The position numbers and the translations under genes were made by a program. A stretch of 46,411 bases of DNA from Streptomyces monomycini (GTDB lineage: Bacteria; Actinomycetota; Actinomycetes; Streptomycetales; Streptomycetaceae): assembly GCF_022271435.1 (NCBI RefSeq), contig NZ_JAFIQY010000015.1, positions 116,518 to 162,928 on the forward strand, given 5' to 3'. The number at the start of each line of letters is the position of its first letter. Positions within the stretch are counted from its first letter, which is position 1. Under the pieces are notes generated by a model. That model worked only from the letters and a program-made list of their open reading frames with translations. It had not been told where the DNA came from and did no database searches. Shown here piece after piece: positions 8,306 to 15,559 of the stretch.

Positions 8306-8556
8306 GCGCGCCCCCGCTTCACCGTGCCGGCCGGCATCTGCATCGCCGCGGCGCGCTGGGCCTCGTGCCAGCGGCGCTGTACGGCGGTGCGGAACCGGTC
8401 CGCCAGGGAGTGGACTTCAGGGACGTGCCGGGCCCGGTCCCGGGTCGGCGGCTGGAGCGTCCGCACCTGGGCGGGAGCGACCCGTACGGGCCGCCGGGTC
8501 GGTGGCCAGCCGGCCGCTATCGCGGCGGCGTCGGCGGTACTGGAATGCGCGGACAT
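8302..8556 (-). CDS. 84-residue protein inside the betaine operon
   Basis: A small basic protein that I do not recognise. Its ATG at 8556 overlaps the ATPase stop by one base (TGATG) and its stop overlaps the permease start (ATGA), so it must be translated as part of the operon; junctions this tight on both sides make chance unlikely. The sequence is soluble-looking, with an Ala-rich start (STADAAAIAAGWPPTRRP), a Pro/Arg-rich middle and a likely amphipathic helix near the end (HSLADRFRTAVQRRWHEAQ). There is no signal peptide or membrane segment. It could be a cytoplasmic accessory or stability factor for the transporter; this is inference from position only. Confidence 0.72.
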   Translation of the reverse strand: MSAHSSTADAAAIAAGWPPTRRPVRVAPAQVRTLQPPTRDRARHVPEVHSLADRFRTAVQRRWHEAQRAAAMQMPAGTVKRGRA

Positions 8557-9689
8557 CAGGCAGCCACCTCGCCGGCGTCTATGCGGGCGACGATGTTCAG
8601 CAGGCAGGTGCTGTCCACGATGCCCAGGCAGCGCTTGCCGTCCATCACGCGCGCCGCGCCGCCGGAGCGGGCGACGGCCTCGATGGCGTCGGCGACCAGG
8701 GTGTCCGGCGCGAGCGCCGCTCCGGTCTCCGTCTCGCCGCCCTCGGCCGGGCGCATGGCGCGCCGTACGGTCAGCACCTGCTCGCGCGGTACGTCCTGGA
8801 CGAAGTCGCGCACGTACTCGTCGGCCGGGGAGCCCACGATCTCCTCGGGCGTACCGAGTTGAACGATTTTCCCGTCGCGCATCAGGGCGATCCGGTCGCC
8901 GATGCGCAGCGCCTCGGCGAGGTCGTGCGTGATGAAGACCATCGTGCGGCCCTCGTCCTCGTGCAGCCGGACGACCTCTTCCTGCATGTCCCGCCGGATC
9001 AGCGGGTCGAGCGCGCTGAACGGCTCGTCGAACAGCAGGACTTCGGGGTCCACGGCGAGCGCGCGGGCGAGCCCGACGCGCTGCTGCTGGCCGCCGGACA
9101 GCTGCCCGGGGCGGCGGTTCTCCAGCCCCGCGAGACCGACCTTCTCCACCATCTCGGCGGCGCGCTCGCGGCGTTCGGCCCGCGGCACGCCCTGGATCTC
9201 CAGGCCGTACGCGACGTTGTCGATGACCGAGCGGTGCGGCAGCAGGCCGAAGTGCTGGAAGACCATCGCGGCGCGGCGGCGGCGCAGTTCGCGCAGCTTG
9301 GTCTTGTCCATGGCGCGGACGTCCTCGCCGTCCATGTCCAGGCCGCCGCTGGTCGGCTCGATGAGCCGGGTCAGACAGCGCACCAGGGTGGACTTGCCGG
9401 AGCCCGACAGGCCCATGACGACGAAGACCTCGCCCTTGTGGACGTCGAAGCTGACGTCGCGGACGGCGGCCGTGCAGCCGGTCCGCTCGCGGAGTTCCTG
9501 CGCGGACAGACCGGTCAGCTCGTCGTCCTCCGGGATGCGCTCGGCCTTGGGGCCGAAGACCTTCCACAGGTTACGGACGGAGAACACGACGTCCCGGGGG
9601 TCCGGGGAGTCCCGGACGTCCTTGGCCGTCAGGTTGTCGGCGGCCTCGCGGGGCTGGGGTATACCGGCTTCGGGGGCGGCGGCGGCCAT
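8556..9689 (-). CDS. glycine betaine ABC transporter ATP-binding protein
   Basis: An ATPase of 377 residues of the ProV/OpuAA type that powers uptake. Walker A is GLSGSGKST (about 93-101), the signature LSGGQQQR (197-204), Walker B VLLFDEP (217-223) and the switch His255 in ITHD. As in ProV/OpuAA, a long N-terminal extension precedes Walker A and a C-terminal regulatory region follows. That region (about 300-377) looks like a single shortened CBS unit (LVADAIEAVARSGGAARVMDGKRCLGIVD). CBS modules in OpuA relatives sense ionic strength. I chose the ATG at 9689, which has GGAGGT 8 bases upstream and overlaps the upstream stop by one base; a GTG at 9692 is the alternative. Confidence 0.93.
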   Translation of the reverse strand: MAAAAPEAGIPQPREAADNLTAKDVRDSPDPRDVVFSVRNLWKVFGPKAERIPEDDELTGLSAQELRERTGCTAAVRDVSFDVHKGEVFVVMGLSGSGKSTLVRCLTRLIEPTSGGLDMDGEDVRAMDKTKLRELRRRRAAMVFQHFGLLPHRSVIDNVAYGLEIQGVPRAERRERAAEMVEKVGLAGLENRRPGQLSGGQQQRVGLARALAVDPEVLLFDEPFSALDPLIRRDMQEEVVRLHEDEGRTMVFITHDLAEALRIGDRIALMRDGKIVQLGTPEEIVGSPADEYVRDFVQDVPREQVLTVRRAMRPAEGGETETGAALAPDTLVADAIEAVARSGGAARVMDGKRCLGIVDSTCLLNIVARIDAGEVAA

Positions 9690-11230
9690 CACGCACCACC
9701 TCCCTGGGTCGGGGAATCAACCAGCAGCTCAGCTGCCTTCTCCCCCACCATCAGCACGCCGATCATCGGGTTGACGGCGGGCATCGTCGGGAAGACCGAC
9801 GCGTCGGCGATCCGGATGTTGGACAGCCCGCGGATCTTCAGCTCGGGGTCGACGACCGCCGTCGTGTCGTCCTTGGCGCCCATCTTGCAGGTGCCCGCGG
9901 GGTGGTAGACGGTGTGCGCGGCCTTGCGGACCAGCTCGCTGATCTCCGCGTCGTCGGTCACCTCGGGGCCGGGGAAGACCTCGCGCTTGAGCCACTTCTT
10001 GAACGGCTCGGCCTCGGCGACCTCACGGGCCAGCTTGATGCCGTCCACGAGGGTCCTGCCGTCGTAGTCGTCCTCGTCCATGAAGTACTTGAAGTCCAGC
10101 GCCGGCTTGACCTCGGGGTCCTTGGACGTCAGGTAGAGGCGGCCGCGCGAGCGGGACTTGGGGATGTTCGGCGTCATCGACACACCGTGCTCCGGGCGCT
10201 CGTAGCCCAGCCGCTCCGGGTTGTCGGTGAACGGGATCTGGTAGAAGTGGAACATCAGGTCCGGGCCCTTGTGGTCCGGGTCCCGCTTCACGAACAGGCC
10301 CGCGTCGGAGTCCATCGCGGAGTTGTCCGGCAGCGGCCCGTTGGTCTCCCAGACGATCACCGACTCCGGGTGGTCGATCAGGTTCTCGCCGACGCCCGGC
10401 AGATCGACCTCGCAGTCGATGCCCAGCGCCTCCAGGTCCTTCTTCGGCCCGATGCCCGAGTGCATCAGCAGGCGCGGGGTGTCCACCGCGCCGGCGCACA
10501 CCAGCACCTCGCGCGCGGCCTCGACGTAGACCTCCTCGCCGTCCTTGGTACGGACGTGGACGCCCTTGGCGGTGGTGCCGTCCAGCTCCAGCTTGGTCGC
10601 CCAGGTCTCCAGCATCAGTGTGAGGTTGGGGCGGTCACCGGCCTCCATGTGCGGGTGCAGGTAGGCGACCGAGGCGGAGGACCGCTTGTTGTTCTCCGGG
10701 TGGTACGACAGGTCGAAGAACCCGACGCCCTCCTCGAACGGCTGGTCGTTGAAGCCGACGACCTCGGGCACGCCCAGCGCGCTCTTGGTGGCCTCGATCC
10801 AGTCGGTGGCGATCTGGTTCTGGTCCTTCTTCGCCACCCGCACGATGTTGTTGCGCAGCTTGCCGAAGTAGGGGTCCATGTCCTTGGCGCCCCAGCCGGT
10901 GGCGCCCGCCGCCTCCCACTCGTCCCAGTCGGACGGCAGCGGCTTGAAGGAGATCAGGGTGTTGTGCGACGAGCAGCCGCCCAGCACCTTGGCGCGGCTG
11001 TGCAGGATGTGCGAGTTGCCGCGGGGCTGTTCGGTGGTGGTGTATTCGTAGTCCAGCTCGCCGCCGAGCAGGCCCAGCCACTTGCGCAGCGTCAGCACGT
11101 CCTCGCGGTCGATGTCGGACGGGCCGCCTTCGATGACGGCGACGCTGATGTCGGGGTCCTCGGTGAGCCGGGAGGCGATCACCGATCCGGCGGTGCCACC
11201 GCCGACGATCACATAGTCGTACACGGGCAT
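9689..11230 (-). CDS. betA: GMC oxidoreductase, probable choline dehydrogenase
   Basis: A FAD-dependent oxidoreductase of 513 residues. The dinucleotide-binding motif DYVIVGGGTAGSVIASRL is at the very N-terminus, and the GMC-type catalytic His443 (YHPAGTCKMG) and Asn487 (AVNPMIG) are present. GMC enzymes oxidise alcohols; here the neighbours (an aldehyde dehydrogenase upstream, a betaine transporter downstream) point to choline, giving betaine aldehyde. The ATG at 11230 is preceded by AGAAGGAG about 8 bases upstream; a longer frame from 11251 would place the ribosome site inside the coding region. It is shorter than Escherichia coli BetA and belongs to the broader GMC family, so the substrate is inferred from context. 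Confidence 0.85.
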   Translation of the reverse strand: MPVYDYVIVGGGTAGSVIASRLTEDPDISVAVIEGGPSDIDREDVLTLRKWLGLLGGELDYEYTTTEQPRGNSHILHSRAKVLGGCSSHNTLISFKPLPSDWDEWEAAGATGWGAKDMDPYFGKLRNNIVRVAKKDQNQIATDWIEATKSALGVPEVVGFNDQPFEEGVGFFDLSYHPENNKRSSASVAYLHPHMEAGDRPNLTLMLETWATKLELDGTTAKGVHVRTKDGEEVYVEAAREVLVCAGAVDTPRLLMHSGIGPKKDLEALGIDCEVDLPGVGENLIDHPESVIVWETNGPLPDNSAMDSDAGLFVKRDPDHKGPDLMFHFYQIPFTDNPERLGYERPEHGVSMTPNIPKSRSRGRLYLTSKDPEVKPALDFKYFMDEDDYDGRTLVDGIKLAREVAEAEPFKKWLKREVFPGPEVTDDAEISELVRKAAHTVYHPAGTCKMGAKDDTTAVVDPELKIRGLSNIRIADASVFPTMPAVNPMIGVLMVGEKAAELLVDSPTQGGGA

Positions 11231-11288
11231 GAGGTGGTGCTCCTTCTGCAAAGTTCGTGCGTGCGTGGTGCGGTGAACAGACGGGGCC

Positions 11289-12797
11289 TCAGCCCGCGAA
11301 CCAGCGGACCGGTTCCGGCCGGAGGTTCTCGTAAACGTGCTTGCTCTCGCGGTACTCGTCCAGACCGGCGGGGCCCAGTTCCCGGCCGATGCCGGACTTG
11401 CCGAAGCCGCCCCACTCGGCCTGCGGGAGGTACGGGTGGAAGTCGTTGATCCAGATGGTGCCGTGCCGCAGGCGGGCGGCGACCCGGCGCGCGCGGGCGG
11501 TGTCGGCCGACCAGACGGCGCCGGCCAGACCGTACTCGGTGTCGTTGGCCAGCGCGACGGCCTCGTCCTCGGTCGTGAACGTCTCCACGGTCAGGATCGG
11601 GCCGAAGGTCTCCTCGCGGATCACCTTCATGCCGCGGTGGCAGCCGTCCAGGACGGTCGGGCTGTAGAAGTAGCCGGTGGCCGGACGGACGTCACTGGCC
11701 TCGGGGCGGCGTCCGCCGCACCGCAGCTGGGCGCCCTCCTGAAGGGCGGAGGCCACGTACGCCTCGACCTTCTCCAGTTGCTGCTGCGAGACGAGCGGAC
11801 CGCACTCGACGCCCTCTTCGGTGCCGCGGCCCAGCTTGATCTTCTCGGCGCGGCGGGCCAGTTCGGCGACGAAACGGTCCCGCACCGACTCCTCGATGAT
11901 CAGGCGGGCACCGGCCGAGCAGACCTGGCCGCTGTGCGCGAACGCGGCGTTCAGCGCCTGGTCGACGGCGGTGTCGAAACCTTCGTCGGTGGCGCAGGAG
12001 TCGGCGAAGACGACGTTCGGGTTCTTGCCGCCCAGCTCCAGCGCGATCTTCTTCGCGCCCGCGACCGCCGCCGACCCCGCCTTCGTGCCGCTGGCCAGCC
12101 CGCCCGTGAAGGAGAACAGATCCACGTCCGGGTGCTCGGCCAGCCGCTGGCCGACCGGCAGGCCCGCGCCGGTGACGATGTTGGCGACCCCGGCCGGCAG
12201 CCCCGCCTCGACCAGCAGCTTGATCAGGTACACCGTCGTGAGCGGCGTGACCTCACTCGGCTTGATCACAAACGTGTTGCCCGCGGCGAGCGCCGGGGCG
12301 ATCTTCCAACTCGCCTGGAGCAGCGGGTAGTTCCAGGGCGTGATCATCGCGCAGACACCGACCGGCTCGTGCACGACGACACTGTGCACGTCCGGGCTCC
12401 CGGCGTCCACCACACGCCCGCCGCTCTCGTTGATCACCAGGTCCGCAAAGTAACGGAACGCGTTGGTGACGTCGTCCACGTCGACCCGGCCCTCTTCGAG
12501 GGTCTTGCCGGTGTCCCGGCTCTCGATGAGGGCGATCTCCTCACGGTCCCGCTGGAGCAGGTCCGCGACCCGCCGCAGCAGCCCGGCCCGCTCCGCGACG
12601 AGGGTACGGGGCCACTCGCCCGCGCCGTTGTCGAAGGCGCGGCGCGCCGCCTCGACCGCCGCGTCGGCGTCCTCGGCGCCACCCTCGGCGACGACTTCGA
12701 GCGTCTTCGCATCGGCGGGGTCCAGAATCTCCCGAGTGGCGCCGGATACGGCGGAGCGCCACACCCCGTCTACGTGAATCGTCTCGCTTGCCGACAC
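11289..12797 (-). CDS. betB: aldehyde dehydrogenase, probable betaine-aldehyde dehydrogenase
   Basis: A NAD(P)-dependent aldehyde dehydrogenase of 502 residues. Visible landmarks are TPWNYP with Asn156, Lys179 in IKPSE, the glycine turn SFTGGLASG, catalytic Glu254 in LELGGKNP and nucleophile Cys293 in SGQVCSAG. First gene of the betaine operon; together with the GMC enzyme it would convert choline through betaine aldehyde to glycine betaine. I chose the GTG at 12797, which has GAAAGGCAG upstream; the frame remains open to 12914 but codes for unlikely residues there. There are 58 bases to the next gene, enough for a weak regulatory gap but no hairpin is seen. Confidence 0.88.
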   Translation of the reverse strand: MSASETIHVDGVWRSAVSGATREILDPADAKTLEVVAEGGAEDADAAVEAARRAFDNGAGEWPRTLVAERAGLLRRVADLLQRDREEIALIESRDTGKTLEEGRVDVDDVTNAFRYFADLVINESGGRVVDAGSPDVHSVVVHEPVGVCAMITPWNYPLLQASWKIAPALAAGNTFVIKPSEVTPLTTVYLIKLLVEAGLPAGVANIVTGAGLPVGQRLAEHPDVDLFSFTGGLASGTKAGSAAVAGAKKIALELGGKNPNVVFADSCATDEGFDTAVDQALNAAFAHSGQVCSAGARLIIEESVRDRFVAELARRAEKIKLGRGTEEGVECGPLVSQQQLEKVEAYVASALQEGAQLRCGGRRPEASDVRPATGYFYSPTVLDGCHRGMKVIREETFGPILTVETFTTEDEAVALANDTEYGLAGAVWSADTARARRVAARLRHGTIWINDFHPYLPQAEWGGFGKSGIGRELGPAGLDEYRESKHVYENLRPEPVRWFAG

Positions 12798-13137
12798 GTC
12801 TGTTCTGCCTTTCGACTTCCGGTTTGTTGCCACTGGTTCACACCAGCAACGAGGACCCCTCCCCGGAACCCCTTTACCTATGCCGAAACGTTCGAGGAAA
12901 GTGACCCGACTCACTCTTCCGGCCCCCGGAATGCAGGTTTGCGGGGGCTGATCCGGGTCACCGGTCGGTCTTTACGGGCCACTGTCCGGAATGCCCGGTG
13001 CGCCGTTCGGCCTGGGCCGGGTGTCCCTGTACGACCCTTCGCAGAGTCAACTCGTACACAAGTACGACTGGCCCGAACGGCCGCCCGCACAGCGGCGGGG
13101 TGCCGCATACGACGGTCTGACGCGGCGGGCTGCTGTG
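12798..13137. promoter_or_regulatory. 340-base upstream region of the betaine operon
   Basis: No gene is supported here. It separates the AraC-type gene stop (13138) from the operon start (12797), both on the minus strand, so the operon promoter should lie here. I cannot assign -35/-10 boxes with confidence. A small inverted repeat (TCGTAC, loop ACAA, GTACGA) lies at 13052-13067, about 70 bases after the AraC gene; it could be an operator or a weak terminator. Confidence 0.5.
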
Positions 13138-14106
13138 TCAGACCCCGTGCGGGCCACCCAGCCGATGATCCCGAGGACTGACCCCCCGCACCCGCTTGAA
13201 CGCGGCGCTCAAGGCGAACGGGCTGCCGTAACCGACCTTGCGGGCGACCGCGCCGAGTGTGGCGTCCGGTTCGCGCAGGAGGTCGGCGGCGAGGGTCAGG
13301 CGCAAGCCGGTCAGGTACGTCATCGGGGGCTCGCCCACCAGCTCGGTGAAGCGGCGGCCCAGGGCCGCGCGGGAGACGCCGCTCGCCGCCGCCAGGTCCG
13401 CGACGGTCCATGGCCGCGCCGGGTCGTCATGCAGCAGCCGCAGCGCACGGCTCACCACGGGGTCGCCGTACGGATCGTGCCCGCCGCCCGGCGCCGCCGC
13501 CTCCGGCCTGGCGAACCACGCTCGCAGGGCGGCCGTCAGCAGCAGGTCCAGCAGCCGGTCGAGGACGGCTTCCTGGCCCGGCGCGTCCCTGCCGATCTCC
13601 GCTTCCAGGAGCGGCACGAGTGGGGAGTTCCAGGCGTCGGCGGGCAGCCGTACCAGCGGCGGCAGCGCGCGCAGCAGTCGCTGGTTGACCTCGCCGCGCA
13701 TCTGGTACGTACCGCTGAGCAGGACCACCGGTCCGTCGGGGCGGTCACCCCAGGTCCGTACGCCGAGGTCCATCGCCTCGCACAGCGCCTCGCCCCGGGG
13801 AGTGGCCGACACCTGGCCGGGGTGGACGACGACGCGCGGCGGCGTGGCGGGGTCGTCGGCGACGGTGTACGGATCCGGGCCGCGCAGGACCGCCACATCG
13901 CCGGGCAGCAGCCGGACCGGGCCCGTACCGCCCGCGGCCTCCGGGCCTCCGTCGGGGACCACCCACGCGTCGCCCCGCACCACCGACATCAGGGTCAGCG
14001 GCGCCTCGTCCTGGATGCGCAGCGACCAGGGCGGGGCGAGAACCGAGCGCATGAGGAAGGCGCCGCGGGCGCGCGGCCCGTCCAGCAGGCCGGTCAGGGC
14101 GTCCAT
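13138..14106 (-). CDS. AraC-family transcriptional regulator
   Basis: A regulator of 322 residues. The N-terminal half resembles the cupin-type sensing domain of AraC relatives (LRIQDEAPLTLMSVVRGDAWVV, then LLPGDVAVLRGPDPYTV). The C-terminal AraC domain (about 220-320) has both helix-turn-helix parts: WTVADLAAASGVSRAALGRRFTE and the second with ATLGAVARKVGYGSPFALSAAFKR. The start is the ATG at 14106; I see no good ribosome site before it, but TACGCT ends 6 bases upstream and could be a -10 box of a leaderless message. It diverges from the DUF1772 gene, an arrangement in which the regulator often controls its neighbour, and it also lies upstream of the betaine operon on the same strand. Confidence 0.9.
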   Translation of the reverse strand: MDALTGLLDGPRARGAFLMRSVLAPPWSLRIQDEAPLTLMSVVRGDAWVVPDGGPEAAGGTGPVRLLPGDVAVLRGPDPYTVADDPATPPRVVVHPGQVSATPRGEALCEAMDLGVRTWGDRPDGPVVLLSGTYQMRGEVNQRLLRALPPLVRLPADAWNSPLVPLLEAEIGRDAPGQEAVLDRLLDLLLTAALRAWFARPEAAAPGGGHDPYGDPVVSRALRLLHDDPARPWTVADLAAASGVSRAALGRRFTELVGEPPMTYLTGLRLTLAADLLREPDATLGAVARKVGYGSPFALSAAFKRVRGVSPRDHRLGGPHGV

Positions 14107-14246
14107 GGCGTGAGCGTAGCGGGACGGCTGGACGGACGGACATGCGAGCGAGCCGTCCGGCCATGGCCCGGGCCGGGCGCGCGGCCGTTGACTGGGCGGG
14201 AGAGCGCCGGAGCCGCCGGACACCGTGACCAGAGGACCGCCCGCCC

Positions 14247-14753
14247 ATGTACGACACGATCCGTACCGCCACACTGTTCGCCGCCACCGTGACCACGGGC
14301 CTGATCGCGGGCCTCTTCTTCGCGTTCTCCGTGGCCGTGATGCCGGGCCTGCGACAGGCCGATGACGCGACGTTCGTCACCGTGATGCAGCGGATCAACT
14401 CCGCCATCCTGAACGGCTGGTTCGGCCTCGCCTTCGCCGGCGCGCCCCTCCTCATAGCCGCCGCCGTCACCCTCCACCTGCACGCCGGCGCCCGCCCTTT
14501 CCTCCCCTGGCTGGCGGCCGCGCTCGTCCTCTACGCGGCGATGCTCGTCATCACGTTCGCCGTCAACATCCCCTTGAACAACGCCCTCGACTCCGCGCAC
14601 GCACCGGGCGGGCTCTCCGCGCTGCGCGCCCACTTCGAGGACAGGTGGGCCCGGTGGAACCTTGTCCGCACCCTCGCCACGACGGCGGCGCTGGTCTGCC
14701 TGATCCGCGCGGTGCCGGGCTACTCGTCCGTCTCGTCGGCCGGTTCGTCCTGA
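14247..14753 (+). CDS. DUF1772 / anthrone oxygenase-like membrane protein
   Basis: A membrane protein of 168 residues with four predicted segments (about 8-30, 55-78, 88-108, 140-158). The family hallmarks are visible: FFAFSVAVMPGL near the start, INSAILN, the loop VNIPLNN, and FEDRWARWNLVRT before the last segment. Some DUF1772 relatives are described as anthrone oxygenases in polyketide pathways, but no such genes are nearby and the role here is open. The ATG at 14247 has AGAGGA upstream. The gene is divergent from the AraC regulator, its likely controller, and its last 34 bases overlap the end of the convergent gene on the other strand. Confidence 0.82.
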   Translation: MYDTIRTATLFAATVTTGLIAGLFFAFSVAVMPGLRQADDATFVTVMQRINSAILNGWFGLAFAGAPLLIAAAVTLHLHAGARPFLPWLAAALVLYAAMLVITFAVNIPLNNALDSAHAPGGLSALRAHFEDRWARWNLVRTLATTAALVCLIRAVPGYSSVSSAGSS

Positions 14754-15259
14754 GCCGTCATGCCGGCCACCCACAGCGGCATCAGCCAGTGCACGACGAA
14801 CGCCGAGATCAGCACGGGGAGAACCGCCCCGCCGACCGTCAGCCCGCCGAGTTCGCCGACCACGATGCCACCCGCCACGCCGCACCCCAGTACGTACGTG
14901 GTCAGGCGGTTGGCCTTGGCGCGCACCCGGTCGCGCTCGGCCAGTTGGCGTTCGTCCAGGACGTGGGTCCGCAGGTCGAGGAGGCCGCGGAGGGCCGCGT
15001 TGAGCACGCCGGTGGCCAGGCACCAGGGAAGGACGAGAACCGGCACCGTGAGGACGATCCAGGGAGTGGCGGTCGCGAACCCGGTGAATTCGGCGGCCAG
15101 GATCACCCCGGTGAGCAGCACATGAACGGCGACAGCCGCGCGCCGCCGCCCGGTCGTCGCGTACATCGCCGAGGCTTCACGGCGATTCATGATGGCGTAC
15201 ATGCGCTCGTCGTAGCGCGTACGTGCCCGGCGCGGCGTGGGGGTGGTACCGGTGGTCAT
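14720..15259 (-). CDS. small membrane protein coupled to an XRE regulator
   Basis: A membrane protein of 179 residues with four predicted segments in two pairs (about 43-63 and 66-88, then 125-145 and 148-168). A charged cytoplasmic loop between the pairs includes LDERQLAERDRVRAKANRLT. The start ATG at 15259 overlaps the stop of the regulator gene (TGATG), so the two are co-translated. Small XRE regulators are often followed by membrane proteins of this shape in Gram-positive bacteria; the function is unknown. The gene ends inside the convergent DUF1772 gene (34-base overlap), so the two messages could form an antisense duplex at their 3' ends. Confidence 0.8.
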   Translation of the reverse strand: MTTGTTPTPRRARTRYDERMYAIMNRREASAMYATTGRRRAAVAVHVLLTGVILAAEFTGFATATPWIVLTVPVLVLPWCLATGVLNAALRGLLDLRTHVLDERQLAERDRVRAKANRLTTYVLGCGVAGGIVVGELGGLTVGGAVLPVLISAFVVHWLMPLWVAGMTAQDEPADETDE

Positions 15260-15504
15260 CACTGCTTCCTCCCGTAAACCTCGTCCGTGAGCGGGCGGAA
15301 CGGCCGGAGTGAGAACAGCGCCTCCACCGGCAGTTCGAAGAACTCGGCCATCCGCAGGGCGAGGTCCAGGCTCGGGTTGTACTGCCCGCGCTCGATGTAG
15401 CCGATGGTCTGGTAGTGGGCACCGACCGCGTCGGCCAGCGCCTGCCGGGACACCTTGCGCTCGGCGCGCACCATCGCCAGCCTGTTGTGCACCTGCTCAC
15501 TCAT
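15259..15504 (-). CDS. small XRE-family transcriptional regulator
   Basis: An 81-residue protein that is almost entirely a helix-turn-helix domain: NRLAMVRAERKVSRQALADA, then VGAHYQTIGYIERGQYNPSL and LALRMAEFFELPVEALF. This is the compact class of Cro/CI-like repressors typically autoregulated and paired with a membrane protein, as here. The ATG at 15504 has no Shine-Dalgarno sequence upstream; the preceding bases are AT-rich, with TAGTAT 9 bases before the ATG. That spacing would start transcription at or next to the ATG, that is, a leaderless message. Confidence 0.9.
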   Translation of the reverse strand: MSEQVHNRLAMVRAERKVSRQALADAVGAHYQTIGYIERGQYNPSLDLALRMAEFFELPVEALFSLRPFRPLTDEVYGRKQ

Positions 15505-15521
15505 GTATAAGAAATACTACA
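15504..15521 (-). promoter_or_regulatory. candidate operator / -10 region of the XRE gene
   Basis: On the plus strand the 18 bases TGTATAAGAAATACTACA directly abut the XRE start codon. They contain the inverted repeat GTAT-N5-ATAC (15505-15517) and, read on the minus strand, the -10-like hexamer TAGTAT. A repressor bound here would block its own promoter. Its AT-richness stands out sharply from the surroundings. Confidence 0.5.
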
Positions 15522-15559
15522 TTGCTGAGCAGGGCCACAACAGGCTGGGCGGTCCAAGG

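Noticed and set aside
7061..8932. Plus-strand open frame of over 600 codons opposite the betaine permease
   Set aside because: The product is a Gly/Asp/Gln-rich string without domains, while the opposite strand encodes a clear double permease.
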